A stretch of DNA of 64,000 bases from CAVSUZ01 sp963834715 (GCA_963834715.1 CAWIDE010000001.1:248001-312000), one strand, 5' to 3'. Shown: positions 8,351-17,015, counted from the first letter of the stretch. Notes: generated from the letters alone by a model not told the origin. Made by a program: numbers and translations.

Positions 8351-11128
8351 CTAATGATTGCCTGTGGGTGAAAGTCTCATCCGGCCAAAGTCGTAGCGGG
8401 CAGGTCGGGACCGAGTCTTGCGGGCGCCGCGGTAACGCGGGGTTCGAAGTGTAGACAGGGGCCATGCGGGGTGCGGGGTTGAGCCACGAAAGGTGAAGAT
8501 CGCGGAGGCCGAGTGTGTTCGCGTACACGAAGGCAGCACGTGCGTCATCGCTAGGCGAGATGACGTCGCTCCGCCGGGGTCGAAGGCCGCATCACGTATG
8601 GAAAGCAAGCATTGGAACATGAGAGGCCCGACCGGGTCCGCCGGATTGGTTTCCGGCGGGGGATGGAGGCAAGGGACAACCGGAGCCGACATCCGAGCTG
8701 AGGTCGGGAGTCGGACTGGCGCATAGTACCGATGACGCCGTCGAAGGAAACGAAGCGCGCCGCGGGAAGGAGCCAGCCCGGGAGGAGCCCTGGCGAGAGG
8801 GGCGAGGTCCGGACACAGAGCCGGGTCACCTGGCCATCCATCCTCGCACGGGTGAACGCAGCGGCTCGCAAGGCCGCCCAGACCCGGTTCACTGCCCTGC
8901 TGCATCACGTCGACGTCGCTGCGCTCGAACGAGCGTTTCGACGTCAGAAGCAGCGGGCGAGCGCGGGAGTCGATGGGGTCACGGTGGCGGACTACGAGCA
9001 GAACCTGGAAGCCAACCTCCAGGACCTCTGCACGCGCGTCCACACCGGGCGCTACCGGCCACAGCCGGTCAGGCGTGTCTACATCCCGAAAGCAGATGGC
9101 GGGCAGCGCCCGCTCGGTGTTCCAACCTTGGAGGATAAGATCGTCCAGGGTGCGGTCGCCGAGGTGCTGAGCGCCATCTACGAAGTCGATTTCCTTGGTT
9201 TCTCCTATGGCTTTCGGCCGGGGCGGAATCCACACCAGGCTCTGTCGGCGTTTCACACGGCGATCATGAGCCAGCACGTGAATTGGGTGCTCGATGCCGA
9301 CATCCGTAACTTCTTTGGCTCGGTCGACCACGAGTGGTTGTTGCTGATGGTAGCGCACAGGATCGCCGATCCACGAATCATCCGACTGATCCGGATGTGG
9401 CTTGAGGCGGGCGTCCTGGAGGGCGATGAGTGGCACCAGACGGACGAGGGAACGCCGCAAGGCGCGGGCATGACGCCCTGAACGCAAAAGGTAACTTCGA
9501 TCATCAAGGGCAGCCGGCGCCGAGGGCGTGGGCTGGGAGTCATTGCCATTCGGCGGCGTGGAGGAGAGCGGGATGGAGTGCCGGATGGTGATGGTCTCGT
9601 CGCCGATCAGTATCTCCTTGATGACGAGGCGGACGATCCGCTGACGTTCCTGGATGTCGAGGGTATCAGCGGAGGTCCGTAGCCGGGCCAAGAAGCCCGA
9701 GAGGGTCTCTGCGAGGCGTAGATAGACGACGCGGTCGTTTATCTGATCGAGGATCGACTGCAGCTCGGTCTGCAAAGTATGCTCGCGCTGTCGTAGCTCG
9801 GGCATTCGTCGCCGCAACTCGTCGAGCGACAGAAGGTCTTCCTGATAGGCGGTCAGCAGGCGATCCATGCTCTTCCGGGCTCGTGCCAGCTCCCGCTGCA
9901 GCGCTTTCTCCCGCTGCTTTGCCGGGTCAGCCGTCCGCGCTGCCGCCAGTCGGCGATCGAGTTCGCTTTGGATCAGGCTGGGATCCTCCAGCAAGCGGAC
10001 AACCTCGGTCCACACGACGTGGTCGAGGAGATCCTGGCGGATTGGACGGTTATCGCATACCGGACCGCCAAGGCGGCGCCAAGCATCGGATCCGAGGCAT
10101 CGGTAGTAGTGAATGTTGCGGGTGCTTGAGCGGGTCGACGTGCGCGACAGCGCGTAGCCGCATTTGCTGCACGACACCAAGCCCTGCACGATGCTGGGTG
10201 CGATCGTGCGACGCGGCGCGAGCTTCTTGTTTTGCTCCAGCAGCTCTTGGGCTCGAGCGAAGGTATCCTCATCGACGATTGCCGGGACCGCGATCTCGAT
10301 CCAATCGGCACGAGGTCGTTCGTGGTGGGCGCTGTCACGCGTGCCGATACCGCCGCGCAGGCGTAGCGGACGCGTGATGCGCTGACGTGGCGCCGTCTCG
10401 GTCTTCCCGAAGCATGCCGTCCCCTTGTAAGCCGGATTGCGCAACATCGCCCAGATCGTGGAACGCTCCCAGCGCGAGATCTGCTTGCGGGTCGGCACGC
10501 CCCGCTCGTTGAGCAGCCGCGTGATGCCGCCGATGCTCATGCCAGCGACAATGTATCGGTCGTAGACCGTACGAACGATGTCGGCTTCCGCGTCAATGAC
10601 TTCATACCGGGCTGCTGCATCGTCGCTCTTGCGAACATAACGATAGCCGTACGGGGCGCCGCTGAGCACATTGACTTGGCCTTCGCGGGCCCGGTGGCGC
10701 TTGCCGCGGCGCGATCGTTCGAGGATCTGTGCCCGCTCGTATTCCGCGATCATGCCTTGGAATTGCACCAGCAGCTGGTCCTCCGCGGTCGCTGCCTGAG
10801 GTGCCTTGAGGAAGACGGTATCGACACCATGGCGCGCGAGTTCCTCGATCAGAAGAATCTGATAGGCGTATTTGCGGCTCAGCCGGTCGGGCGCATATAC
10901 CAGCACGGCCTCGATCTGACCTTCCGCCGCGAGATCGCGTACCCGCTCGAGCCCGGGGCGTACCAACGAAGCACCGCTATAACCTTCGTCTTCGAAGACC
11001 CATTCTGCCGGCACCTGATAGCCGCGGCTCTGCGCAAAATCGATCAGCGCCGCCGTCTGGCTGGCGATCGTGCTCTCCTCCCGCTGCTTGTCCGAAGACA
11101 CCCTTGCGTAGATCGCCGCGATCGGCAT
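8351..11128 (-). CDS. Large serine recombinase, reading out of its element into intron DNA
   Basis: The N-terminal resolvase domain shows YARVSSDKQREESTIASQ with the catalytic serine near residue 10 and YAPDRLSRKYAYQ near 110. The recombinase domain follows (GAPYGYRYV...RLLNERGVPTRKQISRWERSTIWAMLRNPAYKG), then a zinc ribbon (CSKCGYAL ... GPVCDNRP) and a coiled coil (residues about 385-470). This is the plan of large serine integrases and TnpX-type transposases. Homology ends near 9480, but the element supplies no stop before its terminal repeat, so the frame runs on across the junction through antisense RT sequence to 8351, giving 925 residues. The start follows the small upstream gene closely. 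Confidence 0.85.
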   Translation of the reverse strand: MPIAAIYARVSSDKQREESTIASQTAALIDFAQSRGYQVPAEWVFEDEGYSGASLVRPGLERVRDLAAEGQIEAVLVYAPDRLSRKYAYQILLIEELARHGVDTVFLKAPQAATAEDQLLVQFQGMIAEYERAQILERSRRGKRHRAREGQVNVLSGAPYGYRYVRKSDDAAARYEVIDAEADIVRTVYDRYIVAGMSIGGITRLLNERGVPTRKQISRWERSTIWAMLRNPAYKGTACFGKTETAPRQRITRPLRLRGGIGTRDSAHHERPRADWIEIAVPAIVDEDTFARAQELLEQNKKLAPRRTIAPSIVQGLVSCSKCGYALSRTSTRSSTRNIHYYRCLGSDAWRRLGGPVCDNRPIRQDLLDHVVWTEVVRLLEDPSLIQSELDRRLAAARTADPAKQREKALQRELARARKSMDRLLTAYQEDLLSLDELRRRMPELRQREHTLQTELQSILDQINDRVVYLRLAETLSGFLARLRTSADTLDIQERQRIVRLVIKEILIGDETITIRHSIPLSSTPPNGNDSQPTPSAPAALDDRSYLLRSGRHARALRRSLVRLVPLIALQDARLKPHPDQSDDSWIGDPVRYHQQQPLVVDRAKEVTDVGIEHPIHVLAHDRRVKRRQSLVWIPPRPKAIGETKEIDFVDGAQHLGDRTLDDLILQGWNTERALPAICFRDVDTPDRLWPVAPGVDARAEVLEVGFQVLLVVRHRDPIDSRARPLLLTSKRSFERSDVDVMQQGSEPGLGGLASRCVHPCEDGWPGDPALCPDLAPLARAPPGLAPSRGALRFLRRRHRYYAPVRLPTSARMSAPVVPCLHPPPETNPADPVGPLMFQCLLSIRDAAFDPGGATSSRLAMTHVLPSCTRTHSASAIFTFRGSTPHPAWPLSTLRTPRYRGARKTRSRPARYDFGRMRLSPTGNH

Positions 11129-11285
11129 TGCCGCTCTCCATCACCCTGGAACGTTCGCCGACAATCCGGACCTGGTCGGGAACGAGGAGCTCGTAGACTT
11201 GCTGAAGCTTGATCCCGAGCAGACGGTCGAACGCGTAATCGAGCTGGACTTGGTAGCGATCCCGACGCGACCGTCGGTCAGCCAT
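10977..11285 (-). CDS. Small basic protein of the serine-recombinase element
   Basis: It starts at ATG 11285, overlapping the end of the HTH gene by 8 bp, and encodes MADRRSRRDRYQVQLDYAFD with LLGIKLQQVYELLVPDQVRIVG following. The second half overlaps the recombinase start in another frame (DRGDLRKGVFGQAAGG). I recall similar small ORFs between an HTH gene and a serine recombinase in alphaproteobacteria but cannot name a function. The exact stop is less certain than the start. Confidence 0.5.
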   Translation of the reverse strand: MADRRSRRDRYQVQLDYAFDRLLGIKLQQVYELLVPDQVRIVGERSRVMESGNADRGDLRKGVFGQAAGGEHDRQPDGGADRFCAEPRLSGAGRMGLRRRRL

Positions 11286-11607
11286 GCCCGCGTACGGCCG
11301 CGAGAAAGGCCGTGATCGCGCGCGTCACGATCTCGCTGACCGTCAAGCCGCTGATCACCGAATAGGCCCGCACATCGCGCACGACGTTCGCTGGCATCTT
11401 CAGCGTGATCGGCACCGACGGTGCGATTACTGGCACCGCATGGCCGATCGCCTGCGCTTCCTGAAGGTAGCGGTATGCCTGGCGTCGCGAGAGCCCAAAC
11501 TGGCGAGACAACGACACGACCGCGTCCGCCATGCCGGTCCCATGCACCAGCAAGCTGTGCGCCGCGTTCAGCCGCTCGGCCTTCTGGGCATCGGTCGCTC
11601 GCGCCAT
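11278..11607 (-). CDS. HTH / ribbon-helix-helix-like regulator of the serine-recombinase element
   Basis: Starting at ATG 11607, this is a 109-residue protein. Residues about 25-50 (VVSLSRQFGLSRRQAYRYLQEAQ) form a helix-turn-helix. The C-terminal half (VPITLKMPANVVRDVRAYSVISGLTVSEIVTRAITAFLAAV) resembles a ribbon-helix-helix segment. As the first gene of a coupled three-gene unit ending in the recombinase, it may control or direct that enzyme; this role is inferred. An upstream in-frame start at 11628 is possible but would lie closer to the element end. Confidence 0.7.
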   Translation of the reverse strand: MARATDAQKAERLNAAHSLLVHGTGMADAVVSLSRQFGLSRRQAYRYLQEAQAIGHAVPVIAPSVPITLKMPANVVRDVRAYSVISGLTVSEIVTRAITAFLAAVRGHG

Positions 11608-12406
11608 GTGACATATACATATTACCATTTACGGCGCAAGTCAAGCACCGATCCGCCCCGCCATTGCCCAATCTCACGCTCAAATCGAAAGTTACCTTTT
11701 GCGTTCAGGGCGTCATCAGCCCGCTGCTCGCCAACATCTTTCTGCACTATGTGCTCGATCTCTGGGTCCACCAATGGCGCCGTCGCCATGCACACGGTCG
11801 CGTGTCGATCGTGCGTTATGCCGACGATTTCGTGATGGGCTTCGAGAAATCGGCCGATGCGCAGCAGATGCTGGCGAACCTCAAGGAGCGACTGGCGAAG
11901 TTTGGCCTGTCGTTGCACGAGGACAAGACGCGCCTGATCGAGTTTGGCCGATTGCCGGCCTTGACTCGGCAGCAACGCCACGAGCGGCGCCCAGAAACCT
12001 TCGCCTTTCTTGGCTTCACCCACTACTGCGGGTGGACCCGGGATGGCAGGTTCATCGTGAAGCAGAAGAACTCAGGGCAAGCGCCTGACGCGTAAGTTGA
12101 AGGCGCTGCGCCAGAACGCGTGGCGGCACATGCACGCGCCAGTGGCCGATCAGCATTGCTGGCTATCCAGCGTGCTACGAGGTCACTACGGCTACTACGG
12201 GGTGCCGCACAACTGGCGCGCTATGAGCGGGTTCCATCAGGAAGTCCGACGAATCTGGATCACCTGCCTCCGGCGGCGAAGCCAGAAGGGCCGGCGTATG
12301 ACCTGGGACCAGTTCCAAGCCCTGACCGAGCGCTTTCCCTTGCCGCAACCTCGTATCACTCATCCTTGGGCGGCAGGCACGGCGCGATGCGGGTAACTCC
12401 CGGGAA

Positions 12407-12440
12407 GAGCCGGGTGCGGGAAAGCCGCATGCCCGGATCT
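12407..12440 (+). ncRNA. Group II intron domain V
   Basis: A 34-nt hairpin starts GAGCCGGGTGCGG with a GAAA tetraloop and pairs back through CCGCA and CCCGG, with the catalytic AGC triad at 12408-12410. It lies just downstream of the RT stop, where domain V belongs. Confidence 0.8.
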
Positions 12441-12481
12441 GTGAGGGCGAAGCCGAATGGCCTAGCTAGCTCGGTGGATAA

Positions 12482-12631
12482 GAGATTAACGGGCAGCGTG
12501 GCCACCGGGTGCGAGGGCGCATCAGCGTGAGCAAGCGACGGCACGGCCTGAACCGTTGTCGATATCGCGGTGATGACGGGATGAAGCGCTGGGTCGGCCT
12601 CGGGGTAAACAAGGATCGGCAGCAGGTCTGA
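12482..12631 (+). pseudogene. C-terminal remnant of an ISNCY-like transposase
   Basis: Joining two frames gives VATGCEG then RISVSKRRHGLNRCRYRG and DDGMKRWVGLGV. This is the tail of a DDE transposase family usually filed under ISNCY, in which GLGVIADNL normally follows. One missing base at about 12515 shifts the frame. Everything upstream has been displaced by the group II intron and IS256. The IS right end lies at 12766. Confidence 0.55.
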
Positions 12632-13732
12632 TCGCCTCTGACGCAAGACTGCAGCACCTTGCGGTGACCTGTCGAGCTGTTCCGGGCAGACCCCAACGTT
12701 CTCGTTCAAGCCGCACCCCTTCCACCGGGACAGCGAATTTTGGAAAGTAGCTACTCGACCGGCACCGTGCGAGGTTGGCGTAGGCACTCACCAACCTCCG
12801 GAGATGCAAGCCAGGACCAGCTACGCTGGCGTCACCAGGACATTAAACCACGACAATTTCGGTCTGGCTGTCTTAATATTCCAGTTGCTATGCATGGGAC
12901 GCCATCCGTTCGCAGGGCGTTTCCTCGGCGCTGGTGACCCTCCGTCCATCCCGGAAGCGATTGCGAAGTTCCGATACGCTTATGCGCGCGATAGCCAGCG
13001 CACCATGCTTGCGCCATCTGCGGGCAGTTTACCCATGGATGCGCTTACAACTGAGGTCCAGGACTTGTTCGAAGCTGCCTTCGAGCCCTCTGCTGTCCGC
13101 TACGGTAGACCCACTGGCCAGGAATGGGTTAAGGCGCTTAACGCGCTGGGATCCAGTCTCCGGGAATGCCAACGGAATCAAGCACACCATTACCTGTCCC
13201 GGCTACCTCATTGCCCATGGTGCGAGATAGAAGCCGCCAGTGGGGCTCCGCTGTTCCCAGTTGTCTTCGTCACCGCGCCAGGGGCGACAACGGAGATTAT
13301 CGCTCTGTGGCAGGAACTGACTCGCTTGGGCGAACCTCCACCGCTTCCCCCATTGCCTGATCTGAAGGACAAGAAGGTCAAGCCTTCCACGCGCCCACTG
13401 AGGTTGGCTAAGTCGGCTCAGCGATGGCGAGCTTGGTCCTATACTTCGCTCGCGGCTTCCGCAGCGTGCGCAATTGCCGTTGCCGGTCCAAGTCTACGGC
13501 TCTTGGTAGGTTCAGCGATCGCCGCGAGCACCGCTAGCATAGTCGGACTGGGTAGAACGGTCCCAACTAGGGAAAGTCTGATCAAGCCGACATTCGGCTT
13601 TGAGGAGCGCCTATTCATATCGATATAGCAGCGAATGTCGCGCAATGACGATACTGCGGTCCCTTTGTTTGCGATCTGGGACACGTGCCAGCGGCGCTGC
13701 GGACAAACTCCGCCTGTCAGGCGCAGCCTAGT

Positions 13733-15664
13733 CCGAACTTCCTAGCCTCGAGACACGCAAGTTACTGAAGCATCTATACATTCTGTCTCGCGACCTGTGG
13801 ATTACTGGCTACAGTTGACGCCGAGGAGATTGAATGCCTTCTGCTGCAGCGGTGTTGGCCTTGTGACGACGGTAAGGCGATAGTCCGGTGTGATCGCGGT
13901 GGTGATGGTGTTGCGCACTACGGTTGCCAGATCGCCGAGCAATGAACGGAAGCTATGCACCGGCAGGCCGTCCGTGGTGAGCCCTGTGGTCTGCTTGGCG
14001 ATGGCAGCCGGGGAACGTTGCGCTTCCGACACTACGCTGTCTCGCAAGGCTTCGGCCGCTTCCCTATCGGCGTCATCGAACAGCATTGGCGCCAGGCAGG
14101 TCCGCATATGCCATTCGAGGTAGTAGGCTAACATGCACAGGAAGACGTGGGCCCGCACGCGGTCTGCCAGCCAATGATGGACAGGCCTGATCTGCAGATC
14201 GACGGTTTTGATGCAGCGAAAGGCCCGCTCCACAAGCGCAAGCGACTTGTAGCTTCGCACGGTCGTGGTGTCATCGAGCGCGCTTTCCGGCAGGCTGGTG
14301 CGCACGACATAGACGCCATCGGTTGCTGCTTCAGCGACGATCTCGGCGGTCTTGCGGGCGAAGCTGAAGACGGTATCGGTGATCTCGATGACAAAATGCT
14401 TGCCTACCTTGTGCTTGTTGATCACCGCGCCAACCGCGAGTGCGATCCGCGCAGCGCCCCGGAGGGGATTGCGCTTGCGAGCGACCGCGATCTGGATACG
14501 GGAGAGGTCACGTTCGGTGGCGGCCAGCAGATCCTCCCGCTTGCGGGCGCGCTCGACGGCGAGATCGGGATTACGGCAAACGATCAGGCGCTCACCCGGA
14601 AATTCGGGCGCCGTGATACTGGCCAAGTCGCGCTGATCGAACAGCGAGAGTTGCAAAGCGCCGGTTTCCATCAACGCCTTGATCGCCGGCGCGCGCAGTG
14701 CCGTGATCCAGTCGAAGCCTGCCGATTTAACGTCATTGGTGATGCGTGCTTGGGTGATCATGCCACGGTCACCGACCATGACCACGTGGTCGAGATGGAA
14801 CCGCCGCTTCAGCTTTTCGATCTGATTGGCAAGCGTAATCGGATCGGCGGTATCGCCCTCAAACACCTCGATGGCGATCGGACAGCCATCGGGAGCGCAG
14901 AGTAGGCCGTATATGATTTGCAGCGTGCCCTTCTTGCCGTCGCGGCTGTAGCCACGCTGGGCGAGCGGGCAGCAGCGGCCTTCCATGTAGCTTGACGAGA
15001 CATCATATAACACCAGTGTGCCATCGCTGAGATGGCGCTTGGCTAAGGCTGTCTCGATGGCAGGCTGGCGTTCCAGCAGCCAGTCCAGTGCGGCATAGAG
15101 TTCGTCCTCGTCGACCTCACCGAGGCCAAGCATTTCGCCAAGGCTCGATGCAGCCGTGGCGGAGGAAAGTGCACGAGCGGTGGCGAGCTTGGATGCCGGC
15201 TCGATAATGCGCCCGATCATCAGCGCGAGGGCAAGATCACGGTATCGCTCGCGATCGCCGAGCATCCGATCAAGCCCTATCTTGCGGGCAGTCCCGAGCG
15301 CTGCTGCAACGTGCCCGTGCGGCAGACTGCGGGTGATGGTGAACGCATCCCGCTCGGCCGGAATGACAACGCCGCCTTTGAGAACACCGCGCAGGCCTTC
15401 AACGTGCTCGGCGGGCCAATCGGAGAGGTTGCAGATCGTGCGCTTACGGACCTTGCCATCCTGGCGGTAACTCTCGCGCAGCAGAATGGCGGGAGGCGAG
15501 TTCCGATTCGGAACAGCTTCGATATACATGGCAACGCATTGGCACAACACCGCCGCGAGTACAAGTCCAAATTTCCGGATTACATGGCTACGTTTGGGAC
15601 CAGTCTCGTGCTTCTGTCCCTACTGTTCCTGCCACTTCACACTCTCCGAAAGAAGGAAGTTCGG
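13733..15664. mobile_element. IS1634-family element, copy 1
   Basis: The ends start CCGAACTTCCT and close with AGGAAGTTCGG. A 6-bp duplication CCTAGT flanks it (13727-13732 and 15665-15670). It is inserted near the 3' end of the IS5 transposase gene and lies in the opposite orientation to copies 2-4. Confidence 0.92.
13802..15529 (-). CDS. IS1634-family transposase (copy 1)
   Basis: The start is taken as ATG at 15529 (MYIEAVPNRNSPPAILLRESY), the usual start for the family; an upstream in-frame ATG is possible. The 575-residue DDE protein has DGTLVLYDVSSSYMEGR (first D), VVMVGDRGMITQARI (second D) and the C-terminal IKTVDLQIRPVHHWLADRVRAHVFLCMLAYYLEWHMR block. The protein is identical, as far as I compared, to copies 3 and 4, which implies recent transposition. 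The frame is intact. Confidence 0.93.
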   Translation of the reverse strand: MYIEAVPNRNSPPAILLRESYRQDGKVRKRTICNLSDWPAEHVEGLRGVLKGGVVIPAERDAFTITRSLPHGHVAAALGTARKIGLDRMLGDRERYRDLALALMIGRIIEPASKLATARALSSATAASSLGEMLGLGEVDEDELYAALDWLLERQPAIETALAKRHLSDGTLVLYDVSSSYMEGRCCPLAQRGYSRDGKKGTLQIIYGLLCAPDGCPIAIEVFEGDTADPITLANQIEKLKRRFHLDHVVMVGDRGMITQARITNDVKSAGFDWITALRAPAIKALMETGALQLSLFDQRDLASITAPEFPGERLIVCRNPDLAVERARKREDLLAATERDLSRIQIAVARKRNPLRGAARIALAVGAVINKHKVGKHFVIEITDTVFSFARKTAEIVAEAATDGVYVVRTSLPESALDDTTTVRSYKSLALVERAFRCIKTVDLQIRPVHHWLADRVRAHVFLCMLAYYLEWHMRTCLAPMLFDDADREAAEALRDSVVSEAQRSPAAIAKQTTGLTTDGLPVHSFRSLLGDLATVVRNTITTAITPDYRLTVVTRPTPLQQKAFNLLGVNCSQ

Positions 15665-16611
15665 CCTAGTCGGTGGCGAACAGTGAACAAGTTGGCCAAT
15701 GCCGCGGTCACGAATAAGCGGTGCGCGTTCTTGTCCAGCCCGCGGTAGCGCACCTGGGCGAAGCCGAACAGCCGCTTGATGACGCCGATGCTGTGCTCGA
15801 CCTTGGCCCGGACCTTGGATTTGGTGCGGTTCCGCGCCTTCTCCGCCTCATCGACGGCGTCGCGATACCGATACCGGCGGTTCGTGAAGTCCTTGGCGCG
15901 CGGCGCATGTTTGCGGATCACATCGCCCTGCCCCTGATAGGCTCGATCGCCCCAGACCCGGGTCTCCTCGCCATGCAAGAGATCCGGCAGCACCGTCGCA
16001 TCATGCACGTTGGCCGCCGTCGCCACCACTGCGTGGATGACCTTAGTCTTACTATCCACCCCGAAATGCGCTTTCATCCCGAAATACCATTGGTTACCCT
16101 TCTTGGTTTGATGCATCTCGGGATCGCGGGACTTGGTGGCATTCTTGGTCGAACTCGGCGCGCTGATGATAGTCGCGTCAACGATCGTACCTGCATTCAC
16201 CTTGAGGCCCCGGGCTTCAAGGTGCTCGTGCACTCGTTCGAACATCTGCCGTCCGAGCTCGTGCTTCTCCAGCAGGTGGCGGAACTTGCACACCGTGGTC
16301 TCATCCGGCGCCGGCTCGCGCCCGAGGTCGATGCCGACAAATCGCCGCATCGACACTGACTTGTACAACGCCTCCTCAACCGCGGGATCGGAAAGATTGA
16401 ACCATAGCTGCAAGAAATAGATCCGCAGCATCCATAAAAAGATCCCCCGCGCTCTGTTTCTGGGGCCCTGGGTGATAGACGAAGACGGCTGGATTCGGCC
16501 TGATTGGGAGGCAGGCTTACAGTGCTCGGGCAGCCGAATTCAGTATTATCATGACATTTGCCTGAAAAGTGCGCAGGTGCAAAAAAATGGCGGCCTCGCC
16601 AATCCGGCCCA

Positions 16612-16905
16612 ATGGAGGCAGTCGCAACAAAGGCGGAGCCGCCAAGCGGGTCGGCTGATGGCGTCGCCCCGCAGACTAAGATAGCGGGCCGTCCCACCAA
16701 CGACGTCGCGATTTACGCTGCATTGGATGCGCTAAATCAGGGGGGTCATCGCGTGCATGCAATGCCTCCAACGACATTGGCCGGCTTGGTTGCCAAGCGC
16801 TGCGGCGCCAAGTTGGGGGACCAAGGATGGGCACCCCGCACGGTGCTGGGTCATATCCGGGACTGGCGCGAGGGCAAAGCGCCAAAGAGTTGGCGGAGGA
16901 AGTAA
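16612..16905 (+). CDS. Hypothetical protein at the start of the satellite-like island
   Basis: I chose ATG 16612; a TTG at 16558 is the alternative. The 97-residue product is Lys/Arg rich at its end (RTVLGHIRDWREGKAPKSWRRK) and contains GRPTNDVAIYAALDALNQGG, which could be a small helical DNA-binding or phage-type domain. No family recognised. It is co-directional with the HTH and primase genes that follow. Confidence 0.5.
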   Translation: MEAVATKAEPPSGSADGVAPQTKIAGRPTNDVAIYAALDALNQGGHRVHAMPPTTLAGLVAKRCGAKLGDQGWAPRTVLGHIRDWREGKAPKSWRRK

Positions 16906-17015
16906 CCGCGAAGCCCCGTTTTGCGTTTTTTCGCGTGAGTTCTCGCAGTTTTCGCAATTAGTTTTCGCACGCCGACTGCCGCATCTATGCGCCATGCATC
17001 CGCATGGAGCACAAG

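Larger units (their letters stand above)
9466..11711. mobile_element. Serine-recombinase mobile element inserted in the group II intron RT gene
   Basis: Near-perfect terminal inverted repeats start ATGACGCCCTGAACGCAAAA at 9470 and end with the complement at 11713. The tetranucleotide GGGC is shared by both junctions (9466-9469 and 11708-11711). Joining the outer flanks through one GGGC regenerates the RT codons for GAGVISPLL exactly, so integration was conservative. The three minus-strand genes inside overlap or abut: HTH regulator, small protein, recombinase. The flanking reconstruction is direct; the mechanism is inferred. Confidence 0.75.
8732..12396 (+). pseudogene. Group II intron reverse transcriptase/maturase, split and frameshifted
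   Basis: The first part (8732-9469) has RT blocks through VYIPKADGGQRPLGVPTLEDKIVQ, FLGFSYGFRPGRNPHQAL and VNWVLDADIRNFFGSVDH, and ends in the conserved GTPQGAG. The recombinase element interrupts here. The second part resumes at 11708 with GVISPLLANIFLHYVLD and the catalytic VRYADDFVMGF. A one-base shift near 12070 separates FIVKQK from GKRLTRKLKALRQNAW, and the remainder (YGVPHNWRAM, RRSQKGRRMTWDQF) is the thumb/maturase part ending at 12396. There is no C-terminal HNH endonuclease. The protein would drive splicing and retrohoming, but it is inactive as it stands. Confidence 0.85.
8337..12480 (+). mobile_element. Group II intron with ORF, interrupted by a serine-recombinase element
   Basis: Evidence is the reverse transcriptase, a 5' stretch (8360-8450: gtgaaagtctcatccggcc, then ggtcgggaccgagtcttgcgg) typical of intron domain I, and a clear domain V at 12407-12440. 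The expected 5' GUGYG start is not obvious next to the IS256 end, so the 5' tip may be lost. The 3' end is placed a few tens of bases past domain V. Both borders are approximate. Confidence 0.65.
6968..12766. mobile_element. Nested insertion in the kinase, bounded by a 9-bp target duplication
   Basis: The kinase sequence GTGCGAGGT is duplicated at 6959-6967 and 12767-12775. The outer ends match as inverted repeats, GGTGCCG-TCG on the left and GGTGCCGGTCG (reversed) on the right. This marks the borders of an original ISNCY-like element of which little but the ends and a transposase tail survives. Its interior has been replaced by an IS256 element and a group II intron, the latter holding a serine-recombinase element. 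Confidence 0.75.
6447..13628 (+). pseudogene. TerY-P triad protein kinase, frameshifted and split by a 5.8-kb insertion nest
   Basis: Reconstructed from pieces, the N-terminus reads VFDANRTPVVLGKELGRGGEGAVHDI (glycine loop) then VAKIYL (ATP-binding lysine). A one-G deletion at about 6518 breaks this. The catalytic loop is GLVIGDVNRGNLVV and the metal-binding segment is LIDCDSFQV, separated by another frameshift near 6890. The 5' half ends TWLCEV at 6967. After the insertion (6968-12766) the 3' half resumes as GVGTHQPPEMQARTSYAGVTRTLNHDNFGLAVLIFQLL, the PPE activation-segment end. The C-terminus has a short Cys pair (HCPWCEIE) and hydrophobic segments near 13430-13550, typical of this kinase family. 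It is the third gene of the VWA-PP2C-kinase operon. Confidence 0.78.
13717..16431 (-). pseudogene. IS5-family transposase, N-terminus missing, C-terminus split by IS1634
   Basis: The visible frame starts MLRIYFLQLWFNLSDPAVEEALY, which is internal in full IS5 transposases, so roughly the first 50-60 residues are absent. Catalytic blocks remain: IVDATIISAPSSTKN (first D), VWGDRAYQGQGD (second D) and KVEHSIGVIKRLFG (E). The real C-terminus (TVRHRL then GCA and stop) is separated by IS1634 copy 1 at 13733-15664; without that copy the frame closes at 13717. As it stands the ORF ends falsely inside the IS1634 end at 15637. Confidence 0.75.

Noticed and set aside
8732..9481. Reverse transcriptase of a defence system or retron
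   Set aside because: The motifs, domain V downstream and the C-terminal maturase-type region identify a group II intron RT.
12356..12787. 143-codon minus-strand ORF spanning the kinase/intron border
   Set aside because: It crosses the IS end, the transposase relic and the kinase in antisense, with no domain of its own.
14147..14905. 252-codon plus-strand ORF opposite the IS1634 transposase (also 26380-27138 and 42707-43465)
   Set aside because: It recurs only because the IS recurs, has no recognisable domain, and is exactly antisense to the conserved transposase core.
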